Numbered from the stretch's first letter, positions 1 through 8,432 are shown. The stretch is DNA of 64,000 bases from Paucimonas sp. (GCA_031253995.1 JAIRVG010000026.1:62001-126000), one strand, 5' to 3'. Notes: generated by a model from the sequence alone, not told the origin. Numbers and translations are program-made.

Positions 1-632
1 TGCTGCCCATGCAACAAGCGATACCCGGCCTCGAAACGGCAACGCGCATCGCCCCGCTGTGCCCCGCGCAGAAACCACTCGTACGCCTGGCGCAGGTCCA
101 CCTGCCAGGGGTTGGGCTCGCCGTCGCTGTCGCAGGTTTCTTCTTCGTAGAGATCCCCCAGCGCCGCCGCGGCTTCCGCCAGCCCGGCCTCGAACGCATG
201 GCGGTAATACTCCGCAGCGCTGACATAGGCGATATCCACGCCCTTGCCGAAGTAATACTGCTGCCCCAGGTTGAACCAGGCCACCGCACTGCCCTGCAAC
301 GCCGCCATGCGCAGCAGATGCCCGGCCAGCACCGGGTCGGCGCGCCAGTAGCGACCGTTCAGCCAGATCCAGCCCAGGTCGTTGAGCGCTGCCACGCTGC
401 CGTCCAGCGCCTGCTTGCGCAGATCGGCGTAGACACATTGCAGGTCCGGCGCCTCGTCCAGCAGGCTCACCAGGCTGAAGCTCTCCCCCAGCGCCGCCCG
501 CTGCGCCGGCATGCCGACGCCGCTGTACAGCCGCCGCACATGGACGCGCCCCGGCGCCGGCACGACGCGCTCGGGCAACAGGCGTCCGAGCAGAGAATAG
601 ATATTGCTGGCAGCAGACATGTTCATCCTCAT
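1..632 (-). CDS. Sel1/TPR-like repeat protein (C-terminus cut by window edge)
   Basis: The reading frame is open from an ATG at 632 to the left edge, so only the N-terminal 210 or so residues are visible. AAGGAGG at 641-647 lies 8 bases before this ATG; other in-frame ATGs at 626 and 620 are less well placed. From about residue 75 the protein shows helical repeats of Sel1 type: AALNDLGWIWLNGRYW, then AVAWFNLGQQYYFGKG, then AEYYRHAFEAGLAEAAAALG, then AYEWFLRGAQRGDARC. Sel1 repeats are protein-interaction solenoids. There is no signal peptide, so a cytoplasmic location is inferred. It is divergent from the WYL regulator. The specific function is unknown. Confidence 0.8.
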   Translation of the reverse strand, partial: MRMNMSAASNIYSLLGRLLPERVVPAPGRVHVRRLYSGVGMPAQRAALGESFSLVSLLDEAPDLQCVYADLRKQALDGSVAALNDLGWIWLNGRYWRADPVLAGHLLRMAALQGSAVAWFNLGQQYYFGKGVDIAYVSAAEYYRHAFEAGLAEAAAALGDLYEEETCDSDGEPNPWQVDLRQAYEWFLRGAQRGDARCRFEAGYRLLHGQ

Positions 633-760
633 TGAACCGCCCTCCTTCTTGGTTTCCTTGTGGGCGATGAGGCGTGATTCTGCGCAGCGTCACGACAAAA
701 CCTGTCGCGAACGCGTTCGTCGGGGCAATTCAACGGTCAGTCCCTGAATTGGGTAAATTA

Positions 761-775
761 ATGGCAAATTGCCAT
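761..775. promoter_or_regulatory. Palindrome in the Sel1/WYL divergent intergenic region
   Basis: ATGGCAAATTGCCAT is a 7-bp inverted repeat (ATGGCAA/TTGCCAT) around one central base. It sits 55 bases before the proposed regulator start and overlaps the first base of a TATGAT hexamer at 775-780 that could be a -10 box. Its position suggests an operator, perhaps autoregulatory for the WYL protein; this is inference. Confidence 0.45.
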
Positions 776-829
776 ATGATGTGGCGGACTTCATGCGACC
801 GCCGCAAGCCTAGACAAGGACTCACCGTT

Positions 830-1837
830 TTGCCCTCCGCCACCACCCGCGCCACCCTCAGTCGTCAATGGGAACTGCTGCGCCAGCTACCCAATCGCCC
901 TCCCGGCATCACCACTGCGGAACTGGTGATGCGCCTCAAGGACGCCGGTTTCAACATCAGCAAGCGTAGTATCGAGCGCGATCTCAACGAGCTGTCGCTG
1001 ATCTTTCCGCTGGAACGCAACGACCGCAGCATTCCCTATGGTTGGTATTGGGCAGCGAATGCCTGTGTAGAGTTGCGTGGACTCAGCGTGAGCGAGGCCC
1101 TGAGCCTGGCCCTGGTGGAAGAAGCCGTGCGCCCGCTGCTGCCGGGCAGCATGCTCAAGGGCCTGGACGCACGCTTCGCCCATGCCCGGCAGAAGCTGGA
1201 GACCCTGTCGGCGCAGAACAAGGCGGCGCGCTGGCTGGACAAGGTCGCCAGCGTGCGCCCGGAGCTGAACATGCGTGCCCCCGAGGTGCCGGACAGCATC
1301 CTCGAAACCGTGCAGAAGGCCCTGCTCGAAGAGCACCAGTTGCAGTGCCTGTACTACTCGACGCACAACGACCGCACCGTCGAGCTGACCCTCAATCCGC
1401 TGGCCCTGATCCAGCGTGGCCAGGTCGCCTACCTGATCGCCACGGCGCAGCCGTACACCGATATCCGCCAGTTCGCGGTACACCGCTTCCGCCAGTTGAG
1501 CGTGCTGGACAGCCCGGCCCAGGGCCTGGACGAATTCGACCTGCAACACTACCTGCGCAGCGATGCCCTGCAGTTCGGCAGCGCGGAGAAGATCGAGCTG
1601 CACGCCTGGATCAGCGACAACCTGGCCCGCCTGATGCGCGAGACGCCGCTGTCGCCGGACATGCAGCTCACCGACCTGGAACACGGCCACCGCCTGCAGG
1701 CCACGGTCAGCAACAGCTGGAGCCTGCGCTGGTGGCTGCTGAGCCAGGGCGACGAGTTGATCGTCGAGCAGCCGCCGGCGTTGCGCCAGCTGATTGCCAC
1801 GACCCTGAGCAACGCCGCGGCGCAGTACAGCGATTAA
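830..1837 (+). CDS. WYL-domain transcriptional regulator (HTH-WYL)
   Basis: About 335 residues. The N-terminal third is a winged helix-turn-helix of the DeoR-like kind that precedes WYL domains (ITTAELVMRLKDAG, then ISKRSIERDLNEL). The middle holds a WYL-type segment (LQCLYYSTHNDRTVELTLNP, then a pattern ending AVHRFRQLSVLD). WYL proteins are ligand- or nucleic-acid-sensing transcription factors. The frame is open upstream to an ATG at 674, but the N-terminal extension has no domain character. I prefer TTG at 830 because AAGGA (816-820) lies 9 bases before it and the HTH follows shortly after. The gene converges with the permease gene, their stop codons overlapping at 1834-1837. The target is unknown; the flanking Sel1 gene is a candidate. 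Confidence 0.8.
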   Translation: MPSATTRATLSRQWELLRQLPNRPPGITTAELVMRLKDAGFNISKRSIERDLNELSLIFPLERNDRSIPYGWYWAANACVELRGLSVSEALSLALVEEAVRPLLPGSMLKGLDARFAHARQKLETLSAQNKAARWLDKVASVRPELNMRAPEVPDSILETVQKALLEEHQLQCLYYSTHNDRTVELTLNPLALIQRGQVAYLIATAQPYTDIRQFAVHRFRQLSVLDSPAQGLDEFDLQHYLRSDALQFGSAEKIELHAWISDNLARLMRETPLSPDMQLTDLEHGHRLQATVSNSWSLRWWLLSQGDELIVEQPPALRQLIATTLSNAAAQYSD

Positions 1838-2700
1838 CGCTGCATGCCCCAGCGGCGCACGGTCACCCGCTCCAGCGCGTTGAACACCAGGCCCTCGACC
1901 AGCAAGCCGATCAGGATCACCACCGCCAGGCCAGCGAAGACCTTGTCGGTATACAGCTCGTTGCGGTTCTGGAAGATGTACCAGCCCAGCCCGCCCTTGC
2001 CGCTGGTGGCGCCGAACACCAGCTCGGCCGCGATCAGCGTGCGCCAGGCGAAGGCCCAGCCGATCTTCAGCCCCGACAGGATCGACGGCAGCGCCGCCGG
2101 TACCAGGATGTGCAGCACCAGGCGCAGCCCGCGCAGGCCGTAGTTGCGCCCGGCCATGCGCAGGGTTTCGCCGACCCCGAGGAACCCGGCGTAGGTGTTC
2201 AGCGCCAGGGCCCACAGCACCGAATGCACGAGGACGAAGATCAGGCTGTTCTCGCCCAGGCCGAACCACAGCAACGCCAGCGGCAGCAGGGCGATGGCCG
2301 GCAGCGGGTTGAACATCGAGGTCAGGGTGCCGAGCAGGTCGCGGCCGATCCGGGTCGACACCGCCAGGCTGGTGAGCCCGAATGCCAGGACGATACCCAG
2401 CAGGTAGCCCTTGAGCAGCACCACCAGCGACACGCCGACCTTGGCCGGCAGCTCGCCACTGGCCAGGCCGTCGAACAGCGCCCGGGCGGTTTGCAGGAAG
2501 GTCGGCAGCAGCAGGTCGTTGCCCTGGTAGCGGGCGGCGATTTCCCAGAGCACCGCCAGCACCACCAGGATCACGCTCTTGCGCAGCCAGCCGTGTTGCC
2601 AGAGGCGCTGCAGCAGCGGCAGCTCGCGCTCCAGGGCAATGCCGTCCCAGGGTTCCAGCGCGACTTCGTACTCCTGGCGGGGAGTGGATGAGGATGTCAT
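1834..2700 (-). CDS. ABC transporter permease, TauC/SsuC family
   Basis: A 288-residue inner-membrane protein. It has an N-terminal segment of about 40 residues, a first membrane helix (SVILVVLAVLWEIAARY), and the usual binding-protein-dependent permease core with about six helices. The EAA-loop region reads TLRMAGRNYGLRGLRLVLHILVPAALPSILSGL. It is the last gene of a four-gene unit (dioxygenase, binding protein, ATPase, permease). In Pseudomonas that gene set belongs to uptake and desulfonation of organosulfur compounds. ATG at 2700 begins MTSSSTPRQEYEVALEPW; the frame is open further upstream but runs into the ATPase gene. The substrate is not readable from sequence: taurine, other sulfonates or sulfate esters are all possible. 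Confidence 0.88.
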   Translation of the reverse strand: MTSSSTPRQEYEVALEPWDGIALERELPLLQRLWQHGWLRKSVILVVLAVLWEIAARYQGNDLLLPTFLQTARALFDGLASGELPAKVGVSLVVLLKGYLLGIVLAFGLTSLAVSTRIGRDLLGTLTSMFNPLPAIALLPLALLWFGLGENSLIFVLVHSVLWALALNTYAGFLGVGETLRMAGRNYGLRGLRLVLHILVPAALPSILSGLKIGWAFAWRTLIAAELVFGATSGKGGLGWYIFQNRNELYTDKVFAGLAVVILIGLLVEGLVFNALERVTVRRWGMQR

Positions 2701-2713
2701 GGCGAAGCTCCCG

Positions 2714-3577
2714 TCAGTAGGCGATGCGGATGTCGTTGAAGTCCAGCGCAGCCTCGGCGGCCGGCGCCTGGCCGTCCTCGAACAGCAGGCTGTGGATACG
2801 CCGCGCACTGGCCTGGAAATCGGCGCCGCCGAGGCTGTGCAGGTCGTACTGATGGCTGTGGATCTCGGCCCGCACCCGACCCGGATGGGGCGACAGCAAG
2901 AGGATGCGGTTGCCCACCACCAGCGCTTCCTCGATGGAGTGGGTGACGAACAGCAGGGTGAATTTCACCTCGTCCCACAGCGCCAGCAGCTCCTCCTGCA
3001 TCTTGCGTCGGGTCAGGGCATCGAGGGCGGCGAAGGGTTCGTCCATCAGCAGGATCTTCGGCTGCATGGCCAGCGCCCGGGCAATTGATACCCGCGCCTT
3101 CATGCCGCCGGACAGGGTGTGCGGGTAGGCGTCGGCGAAAGCCGCCAGGCCGACCTTTTCCAGGTACTCCAGGGCCCGCTGCTCGGCTTCGGCACGCTTG
3201 AGGGTGCCGGACACCAGCAGCGGGAACATGACGTTCTGCTTCACCGTCTTCCACGGCGGCAACTGGTCGAATTCCTGGAACACCACGATGCGGTCCGGCC
3301 CCGGGCCATGCACCGCCTGGCCTTGCAGGCGGATGCTGCCTTCGCTCGGCTCGATGAAGCCTGCGACCGCCTTGAGCAGGGTCGACTTGCCACACCCGGA
3401 CGGCCCGAGCAGGACGAAGCGATCGCCCTTGTCCACTTCGAAACTCACCTGGTGGGTGGCCCGCACCACGCGCTGCGCGGTGCGGTATTCCAGGCTCAGG
3501 TCATCCACCTGCAACAGCGGTGGGGTGTCTACGCGGCTCAGCTTGCTGGCCGTGTGGCCTTGCAGTTGGGCGGTCAT
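2714..3577 (-). CDS. ABC transporter ATP-binding protein, TauB/SsuB family
   Basis: A 287-residue ATPase with all standard motifs: Walker A GPSGCGKST, a Q-loop at VVFQEFDQLPPW, signature LSGGMKARVSIARAL, Walker B ILLMDEP and the switch histidine in FVTHSIEEA. The start ATG at 3577 is preceded by GGGGAG at proper distance and lies 4 bases after the binding-protein stop codon, so the genes are tightly coupled. An earlier in-frame ATG at 3607 would overlap the upstream gene and has no better ribosome site. It should energise the permease encoded next. The C-terminal extension of about 40 residues past the core is seen in other nitrate/sulfonate-type ATPases. Confidence 0.9.
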   Translation of the reverse strand: MTAQLQGHTASKLSRVDTPPLLQVDDLSLEYRTAQRVVRATHQVSFEVDKGDRFVLLGPSGCGKSTLLKAVAGFIEPSEGSIRLQGQAVHGPGPDRIVVFQEFDQLPPWKTVKQNVMFPLLVSGTLKRAEAEQRALEYLEKVGLAAFADAYPHTLSGGMKARVSIARALAMQPKILLMDEPFAALDALTRRKMQEELLALWDEVKFTLLFVTHSIEEALVVGNRILLLSPHPGRVRAEIHSHQYDLHSLGGADFQASARRIHSLLFEDGQAPAAEAALDFNDIRIAY

Positions 3578-3581
3578 GGAA

Positions 3582-4601
3582 TCAGCTCCCCTGAAGCGGC
3601 TTTTCATCCTGGAAGAAGTAGTCCTTCCACGACTCGGGCTTGTTCTTGATCGCGCCGACCCGGTAGAGGAAATCCGCCAGCTGGTAGGTGTTCTTCGGGG
3701 TGACGGTGAATTCGTATTTGGGGCTGTCGATGATCTTCAGCAGTTCTTCACGGCTGATCTTGGCCTTGGTCACGCGGATGTAGGTGTCTGCCGCCGCGGC
3801 CTTGTCGTTCTGGGCGAAGTCCGCCGCTTCGGCGAGGGCGTCGACGAAGGCCTTGTAGGTCTTCGGGTTGTCCTTGCGGAATTTCTCGGTGGCGAACAGC
3901 ACGGTCGGCGAATTGGGGCCGAGCAGTTCGTAGGTGTCGAGGACCACGTGCACGTCCTTGTTGGCCAGTGCCTGCTCCTGGAACGGCGGGTTGGAGAAGT
4001 GCCCGTTGAGCTCGGTACCACCGGCGATCAGTGCGGCGGTGGCATCCGGGTGCGGTACCGCGACGGTGTACTTGTCGAGACGGTTGAACTCCTTGTCGCC
4101 CCACTGCTTGGCCGCCGCGTACTGGAGGAAGCGCGACTGCACCGAGACGCCCACCGCCGGCAGGGCGATGCGGTCCTTGTCGCTGATATCGGCGATGGTC
4201 TTCACGTTCGGGTTGCTGCTCAGCAACTGGTACGGGAAGTTGCCCAGCGAAGCCACGGCCTTGACGTTCTGCCGGCCATGGGTGCGGTCCCAGATGGTCA
4301 GCAGCGGGCCGACGCCAGCGCCGACGATGTCCACCGAGCCGGACAGCAGGGCGTCGTTGGTGGCGGCGCCGCCGGACAGCTGGGTCCAGTCCACCTTGAT
4401 GTCGATGCCCTGCTCCTTGCCGTGCTTCTCGATCAGGTGCTGGTCGCGGACCACGTTGAGCAGCAGGTAGACGATGCCGAACTGCTCGGCGATGCGGATT
4501 TCGCCTTCGGCGTGGGCGGTGGCCGGGGCCACGAGGCTACCGGTGACCAGGCTGGCGCCCAGGGCGATGCTGGCCGCGAGGCGGCTGAATGTCTTGCGCA
4601 T
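3582..4601 (-). CDS. Periplasmic substrate-binding protein, TauA/SsuA-like
   Basis: 339 residues with a clear Sec signal peptide (MRKTFSRLAASIALGASLV, cleavage after about ATAHA, residue 31). The mature part has the NMT1/TauA-type fold pattern: IRIAEQFGIVYLLLNVVRDQ near the start, the ligand-loop segment SGGAATNDALLSGSVDIVGAG, and the hinge LPAVGVSVQSRFLQYAA. It would capture the organosulfur substrate in the periplasm and deliver it to the permease. The gene begins 18 bases after the dioxygenase stop, with GAGGAA as ribosome site. The ligand cannot be deduced; the neighbouring dioxygenase implies a compound that is oxidatively desulfonated. Confidence 0.9.
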   Translation of the reverse strand: MRKTFSRLAASIALGASLVTGSLVAPATAHAEGEIRIAEQFGIVYLLLNVVRDQHLIEKHGKEQGIDIKVDWTQLSGGAATNDALLSGSVDIVGAGVGPLLTIWDRTHGRQNVKAVASLGNFPYQLLSSNPNVKTIADISDKDRIALPAVGVSVQSRFLQYAAAKQWGDKEFNRLDKYTVAVPHPDATAALIAGGTELNGHFSNPPFQEQALANKDVHVVLDTYELLGPNSPTVLFATEKFRKDNPKTYKAFVDALAEAADFAQNDKAAAADTYIRVTKAKISREELLKIIDSPKYEFTVTPKNTYQLADFLYRVGAIKNKPESWKDYFFQDEKPLQGS

Positions 4602-4619
4602 GATGGATTCCTCGACGGA

Positions 4620-5519
4620 TCAGAACGGGGCGTCGCCCTGGATGGTGGTGCGGTACAGCTTGCGGCGCAGGTGCGCCGGGCAGCCGGTGGCGAGATGGAT
4701 CAGCGAGCGGTTGTCCCAGAACACCAGGTCGTGGGGGCGCCACTGATGGCGGTAGATGTTCTGCTCCAGCACGCTGTGGGCGTAGAGCTCGGCGAGGATC
4801 TGCCGGCTTTCGTCCTCGGGCAGGCCGACGATGCGGGTGGTGAAGCCTTCGCTGACGAACAGGGCCTTGCGGCCGTTTTCCGGGTGGGTACGGACCACCG
4901 GGTGGATGACTTCGGCCACCTGGGCCAGTTGCTCGGCGGTCAGGGTCGGGCGCCAGTTGCCCTCGAACCTGGTTTCGCTGTAGCGCGCGGTGTAGGAATG
5001 CGCCGCCTGACGGCCTTCGACCGCCTTGCGCAGCGCTTCGGGCAGGCCGTCCCAGGCCTTGTGCATGTCGGCGAACAGGGTATCGCCACCTTCGCTGGGC
5101 AGTTCCTGGGCGTGGAGCATGGAACCCAGGCTGGGCAGCTCCTTGTACGACAGGTCCGAGTGCCAGAACTTGCCCGCATCGCCCAGGCCGATGTTCTGGC
5201 CGTTCTCGACGATGTTGGAAACGATGAGGATTTCCGGATGGTTGGCCAGCAGGAATTGCTTGAGCACATGGATCTGCAGCACGCCGAAGCGGCGGCTGAA
5301 GGCGATCTGTTGTTCGGGGGTGATGCGCTGGTCGCGGAAGACCAGGACATGGTGGTCGAGGTGGGCCCGGTGGATCCGGGTGAAGTCCTCGCCGTTGACC
5401 GGGCGGGCCAGGTCCAGGCCGATGATCTCGGCGCCGACTGCGCCGTCGAAAGGCCGAATCTCGAAACGTTGCTGCTGTGCGCTGTCGATGGACGACAAGG
5501 CGTTGGAGGCCGCTGACAT
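4620..5519 (-). CDS. TauD/TfdA-family Fe(II)/2-oxoglutarate dioxygenase
   Basis: 299 residues. The facial-triad motif HxD is visible in FWHSDLSYKELP (around residue 115) and the distal histidine in SLIHLATGCPAHLRRKLYRTT near the C-terminus, where the arginines bind 2-oxoglutarate. Family members split taurine, alkylsulfonates, alkylsulfates or chlorophenoxy acids by hydroxylation next to the heteroatom. The gene leads an operon with an ABC importer, so sulfur scavenging is the likely role. The order dioxygenase-binding protein-ATPase-permease resembles the PA2310-PA2307 cluster of P. aeruginosa rather than tauABCD. ATG at 5519 has GGGAG 6 bases upstream; TTG at 5525 is a less likely start. 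Confidence 0.88.
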   Translation of the reverse strand: MSAASNALSSIDSAQQQRFEIRPFDGAVGAEIIGLDLARPVNGEDFTRIHRAHLDHHVLVFRDQRITPEQQIAFSRRFGVLQIHVLKQFLLANHPEILIVSNIVENGQNIGLGDAGKFWHSDLSYKELPSLGSMLHAQELPSEGGDTLFADMHKAWDGLPEALRKAVEGRQAAHSYTARYSETRFEGNWRPTLTAEQLAQVAEVIHPVVRTHPENGRKALFVSEGFTTRIVGLPEDESRQILAELYAHSVLEQNIYRHQWRPHDLVFWDNRSLIHLATGCPAHLRRKLYRTTIQGDAPF

Positions 5520-5659
5520 ATTCAACTCCCGCGAAGAGCGCGACCGGGGGTGCGCGCGTCGATCAGAAACTCACGGTTTCGCCGTGTGGGTTCGTGTTCG
5601 TGCGGCGCGCCGATTGGTCGGCAGGTACGCAGGAGTCAAACTTTAAAGGAATAAGAAAA

Positions 5660-5688
5660 ATTATTTAAATATCTTTAACGCATAACAA
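5660..5688 (-). promoter_or_regulatory. Candidate promoter of the dioxygenase-transporter operon
   Basis: On the minus strand TTGTTA (5683-5688) and AATAAT (5660-5665) are separated by 17 bases, matching sigma-70 spacing with 4/6 and 5/6 matches. The stretch 5640-5700 is strikingly AT-rich for this genome. The leader to the dioxygenase start would be about 135 bases. A sulfur-responsive CysB-type activator may act here; no site for it can be named. Confidence 0.4.
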
Positions 5689-5714
5689 TATGTGGGTTTC
5701 AAGGTGTGGCCTTA

Positions 5715-5826
5715 CCGGCCTCATCGCCGGCAAGCCGGCTCCCACAGGGTCCTGAGCCAGCCTCTGGACCCTCTGGGAGCCTCGACGCGGCCCCTGTGGG
5801 AGCTGGCTTGCCAGCGATGAGGCCGG
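5715..5826. repeat. REP palindrome pair (REPIN-like)
   Basis: Two REP copies face each other: one at 5715-5749 and its inverted relative at 5792-5826, both ending in the CTCCCACAGGG / CCCTGTGGGAG core. The same core recurs at 38.7, 51.5 and 59.4 kb. The whole gap 5520-5835 holds only the AT-rich promoter region and this repeat; no gene is visible in it. Confidence 0.85.
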
Positions 5827-5835
5827 AACAGACAC

Positions 5836-7743
5836 TCAAGACGTTGCCTGAAGAGCAGCCAGCAACAGCCGCTGATAGATCTCTTCCTTCAACCCCTCCG
5901 GCGTCTCCAGCCCCATCCGCGCCAGTTGCGCTGGCCAGTCCTCGGCCGGCGGCGCATCCAGGGCCGCCTTGCCCAGCTCCAGCACCTCGCTCAGCTTGAA
6001 CTTGCTCTTCAGCCAGTTCAGCGCCCGCAACAGATCCCGCTCCTCGGCAGTGAAGTCACACCCCAGCGGATACTCCGGGAATAACCGTGCATGCCGCTCA
6101 CGCAATCCCGCCAGGCGCTGCGGAGTGTTATCGCGATAACGCGCATCGAGCTGGAAATCCGCCGGCAGCTTCCCGGCCTTCTGCGCCTCGGCCTGCAAGT
6201 GCGGCTGGAAGCGCGAGTCACTGATCGCCAGCATCCGCGCGATCACCTCGGCATCGGTCTGCCCGCGCAAGTCGGCGATGCCGTACTCGGTCACCACCAC
6301 GTCACGCAGGTGCCGGGGAATGGTGCAGTGGCCGTAGTCCCAGACGATGTTCGAACTCACCTCCCCGCCCGCCTCGCGCCACGAGCGCAACAGCAGGATC
6401 GAACGCGCGCCCTCCAGCGCATGGCCCTGCACCACGAAGTTGTACTGCCCGCCTACCCCGCTGAGCACCCGCCCGTCTTCCAGCTGGTCGGCCACCCCGG
6501 CGCCCATCAGGGTCATGGTGAACACCGTGTTGACGAAGCGCGCGTCGCGGCGCTGCAAACGCTTGAGCGATTCCTGGCCGTACAGCTCGTTGATGAAGCT
6601 GATCGCACCCATGGCGATGCGGCTGCGCACCTCCATCGGCAACTCGCGCAAACGCTGGTAGAAGGCCTGCGGCCCGAGGAAGAAGCCGCCATGCACCAAT
6701 ACGCCGTCGCCACTGTCCGCGGCGCCATCCAGGGCCGCCTGCTGGCGCGCTTCGTCGGCATACACCGGCCGCCGCACGATCCCCGCCTCCAGCAGTGCCA
6801 GCAGGCCGTTGACGAACATTTCGCTGCAACCATAGAGCCCCTGGGCGAAGGGCATCACCCCGCCCTCGCGCTCGATCAGCGTCTGCCACGGCGACAGGTC
6901 GAGCTCGCCCAGCAGCGCCTGGTAGCCAGGGTTGTCCGCCTGCCGCGCCAGCAGCGCCGCGGCCAGCGCATCGCCCATGGCGCCAATGCCGATCTGCAGG
7001 GTGCCGCCATCGCGCACCAGGGTGCTGGCATGCAGGCCGATCAGGTGGTCCTGGAGGCCCACCGGCATGTTCGGCGTGGAAAACAGCCGGGTGCGCTCGG
7101 GCTCGTCGATCAGCAGGTCGAAGTCCTCCCGCGGCAGTTCGGCGGTGCCGGGCATGTACGGCAGTTCGCTGTGTACCTGGCCGAGCAGCAGGATGGTTTC
7201 ACCGGCAGCGCGACGACGGGCGATCATCGGCAACAGGTCGAGGGTGATGTCGGGGTTGCAGCTCAGGCTCAGGTGGTCGGGACGCGAAGGGTCCTCGGCG
7301 ACGATCTGGGCGATGAGGTTCAGGCCCTTGGCATTGATGTCCCGCGCGGCATGGCTGTAGTTGCTGCTGACGTAGTCCTGCTGCGCCTGCACACTGTGCA
7401 GCAGGCTGCCGGGCTGGAGAAAGAACTGCTCCACGCGGATGTTCGCCGGCAACTGGCTGGCGCGCAGGTCGTGGAGGAAATCCAGCTCGGGATAGTCGGC
7501 GAAGACCCGTTCGACAAAGGGTTCGAGGAAACGCCGCTGCAGGCCGTCGCCCAGTTCGGGACGCCCCAGGCACAGCGCCGTGTAGATCGTTAGCCGCCGC
7601 TCGGGCAGCTCGCGCACCCGCGCATACAGGGCATTGACGAAACGGTTGGGTTTGCCCAGCCCCAACGGCAGGCCCATGTGGATATGCGCCGGCAAGCGCG
7701 CCAGCACGTCTTCTACCGCGTCCTCGATCGAATGCCTGCGCAC
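5836..7743 (-). CDS. Acetyl-CoA hydrolase/CoA-transferase family protein
   Basis: About 635 residues. The C-terminal half carries the acetyl-CoA hydrolase/transferase pattern, with GGTLQIGIGAMGDALAAAL, then RFVNTVFTMTLMGAG, GVGGQYNFVVQG, and EYGIADLRGQTDAEVIARML. These enzymes move or hydrolyse CoA thioesters of short acids. The frame continues upstream through the cytochrome gene, so the start must be chosen: GTG at 7743 has GGGAG 8 bases upstream and opens directly into MRRHSIEDAVEDVLARLP. The protein is longer than the roughly 500-residue succinate:acetate CoA-transferases; the N-terminal 220 residues and the C-terminal tail after residue 560 are extra. The substrate is unknown. Confidence 0.82.
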   Translation of the reverse strand: MRRHSIEDAVEDVLARLPAHIHMGLPLGLGKPNRFVNALYARVRELPERRLTIYTALCLGRPELGDGLQRRFLEPFVERVFADYPELDFLHDLRASQLPANIRVEQFFLQPGSLLHSVQAQQDYVSSNYSHAARDINAKGLNLIAQIVAEDPSRPDHLSLSCNPDITLDLLPMIARRRAAGETILLLGQVHSELPYMPGTAELPREDFDLLIDEPERTRLFSTPNMPVGLQDHLIGLHASTLVRDGGTLQIGIGAMGDALAAALLARQADNPGYQALLGELDLSPWQTLIEREGGVMPFAQGLYGCSEMFVNGLLALLEAGIVRRPVYADEARQQAALDGAADSGDGVLVHGGFFLGPQAFYQRLRELPMEVRSRIAMGAISFINELYGQESLKRLQRRDARFVNTVFTMTLMGAGVADQLEDGRVLSGVGGQYNFVVQGHALEGARSILLLRSWREAGGEVSSNIVWDYGHCTIPRHLRDVVVTEYGIADLRGQTDAEVIARMLAISDSRFQPHLQAEAQKAGKLPADFQLDARYRDNTPQRLAGLRERHARLFPEYPLGCDFTAEERDLLRALNWLKSKFKLSEVLELGKAALDAPPAEDWPAQLARMGLETPEGLKEEIYQRLLLAALQATS

Positions 7744-7824
7744 GCTGCCGTCTCCCGATGGTGCCCGTTGAGACAACTTGGACCGGGCGGGTGTACGAAT
7801 TACTGCACAGTAGCCCAGAAACGA

Positions 7825-7849
7825 CGAAGCCCGCGCAAGGCGGGCTTCG
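7825..7849 (-). terminator. Rho-independent terminator of cytochrome c5 gene
   Basis: A 10-bp perfect stem (CGAAGCCCGC with its complement) and a 5-base loop lie 18 bases past the cytochrome stop codon. On the minus strand the hairpin is followed by TCGTTTCT. Confidence 0.75.
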
Positions 7850-7867
7850 GTGCGATGATCGCGCGGC

Positions 7868-8290
7868 TTACAGGCCGGACATCTTCTTGATGGCGCCCTT
7901 GAGGTCGTCATCCGAGCAGTCGGCGCAGGTGCCTTTCGGCGGCATGGCGTTGATGCCGGTGATGGCCTTGGCGAGGATGCCGTCCAGACCACCCTGGTGG
8001 TCGGCGCGCTCTTTCCACGCGGCGGTGTCGCCGATCTTCGGCGCGCCCAGCAGGCCGGCGCCATGGCAGGCGTTGCAGTGCTTGGCGATGATCTCGTCCG
8101 GGGTCTTGGCACCGCCGCCGCCAGCGGAGGCAGCCACTTCCATGCCCTTGCATTCCTGGCCCTGGACGCAGACCTGGCCGACAGGTTCCAGACGTTTGGC
8201 GATGTCGTCGTTGGTCGTAGCCTGGGCACTGACTGCCCAAAGGGCCACTACGGTAGCTGGTATTGCCAGCATTTTCTTGATTGGATTCAC
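7868..8290 (-). CDS. Cytochrome c5 family protein
   Basis: 140 residues. The signal peptide begins MNPIKKMLAIPATVVALWAV and cleavage is likely after VSAQA. One heme site CNACH is followed by the loop GAGLLGAPKIGDTAAW, and the axial methionine is probably in INAMPPKG. The extra pair CADC near the C-terminus is typical of cytochrome c5. A periplasmic electron-transfer role is expected. GTG at 8290 is preceded by GAGGG at suitable distance; longer frames upstream have no signal peptide. The N-terminal insert with two further cysteines (VCVQGQECKG) is unusual and could form a disulfide. It sits between the CoA-transferase gene and the PauR-like regulator, as the cycB region does in P. aeruginosa. 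Confidence 0.9.
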   Translation of the reverse strand: MNPIKKMLAIPATVVALWAVSAQATTNDDIAKRLEPVGQVCVQGQECKGMEVAASAGGGGAKTPDEIIAKHCNACHGAGLLGAPKIGDTAAWKERADHQGGLDGILAKAITGINAMPPKGTCADCSDDDLKGAIKKMSGL

Positions 8291-8347
8291 ACGTACACCC
8301 TCATGGTGGCTAGTCACGCCCGCGGCCACGGATTCGCAGGCGGCGCA

Positions 8348-8353
8348 AGTATA
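8348..8353 (-). promoter_or_regulatory. Candidate -10 box of cytochrome c5 gene
   Basis: TATACT on the minus strand lies about 58 bases before the GTG start. No -35 box at ideal spacing was found, so the call rests on the hexamer and position alone. Confidence 0.3.
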
Positions 8354-8432
8354 GCGGGAACCCTGACTCGCCGAAACAACCCTATAAAACAAAAGGGTTT
8401 ATCCGCGACAATCAGCCGCGCCACCCGTGGTG

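Noticed and set aside
9..635. Plus-strand frame opposite the Sel1-repeat gene
   Set aside because: Low-complexity product with no domain; the minus strand gives a well-patterned Sel1 protein with a strong ribosome site.
3198..5516. 772-codon plus-strand frame opposite the sulfonate-type operon
   Set aside because: Covers three real genes on the other strand and has no domain.
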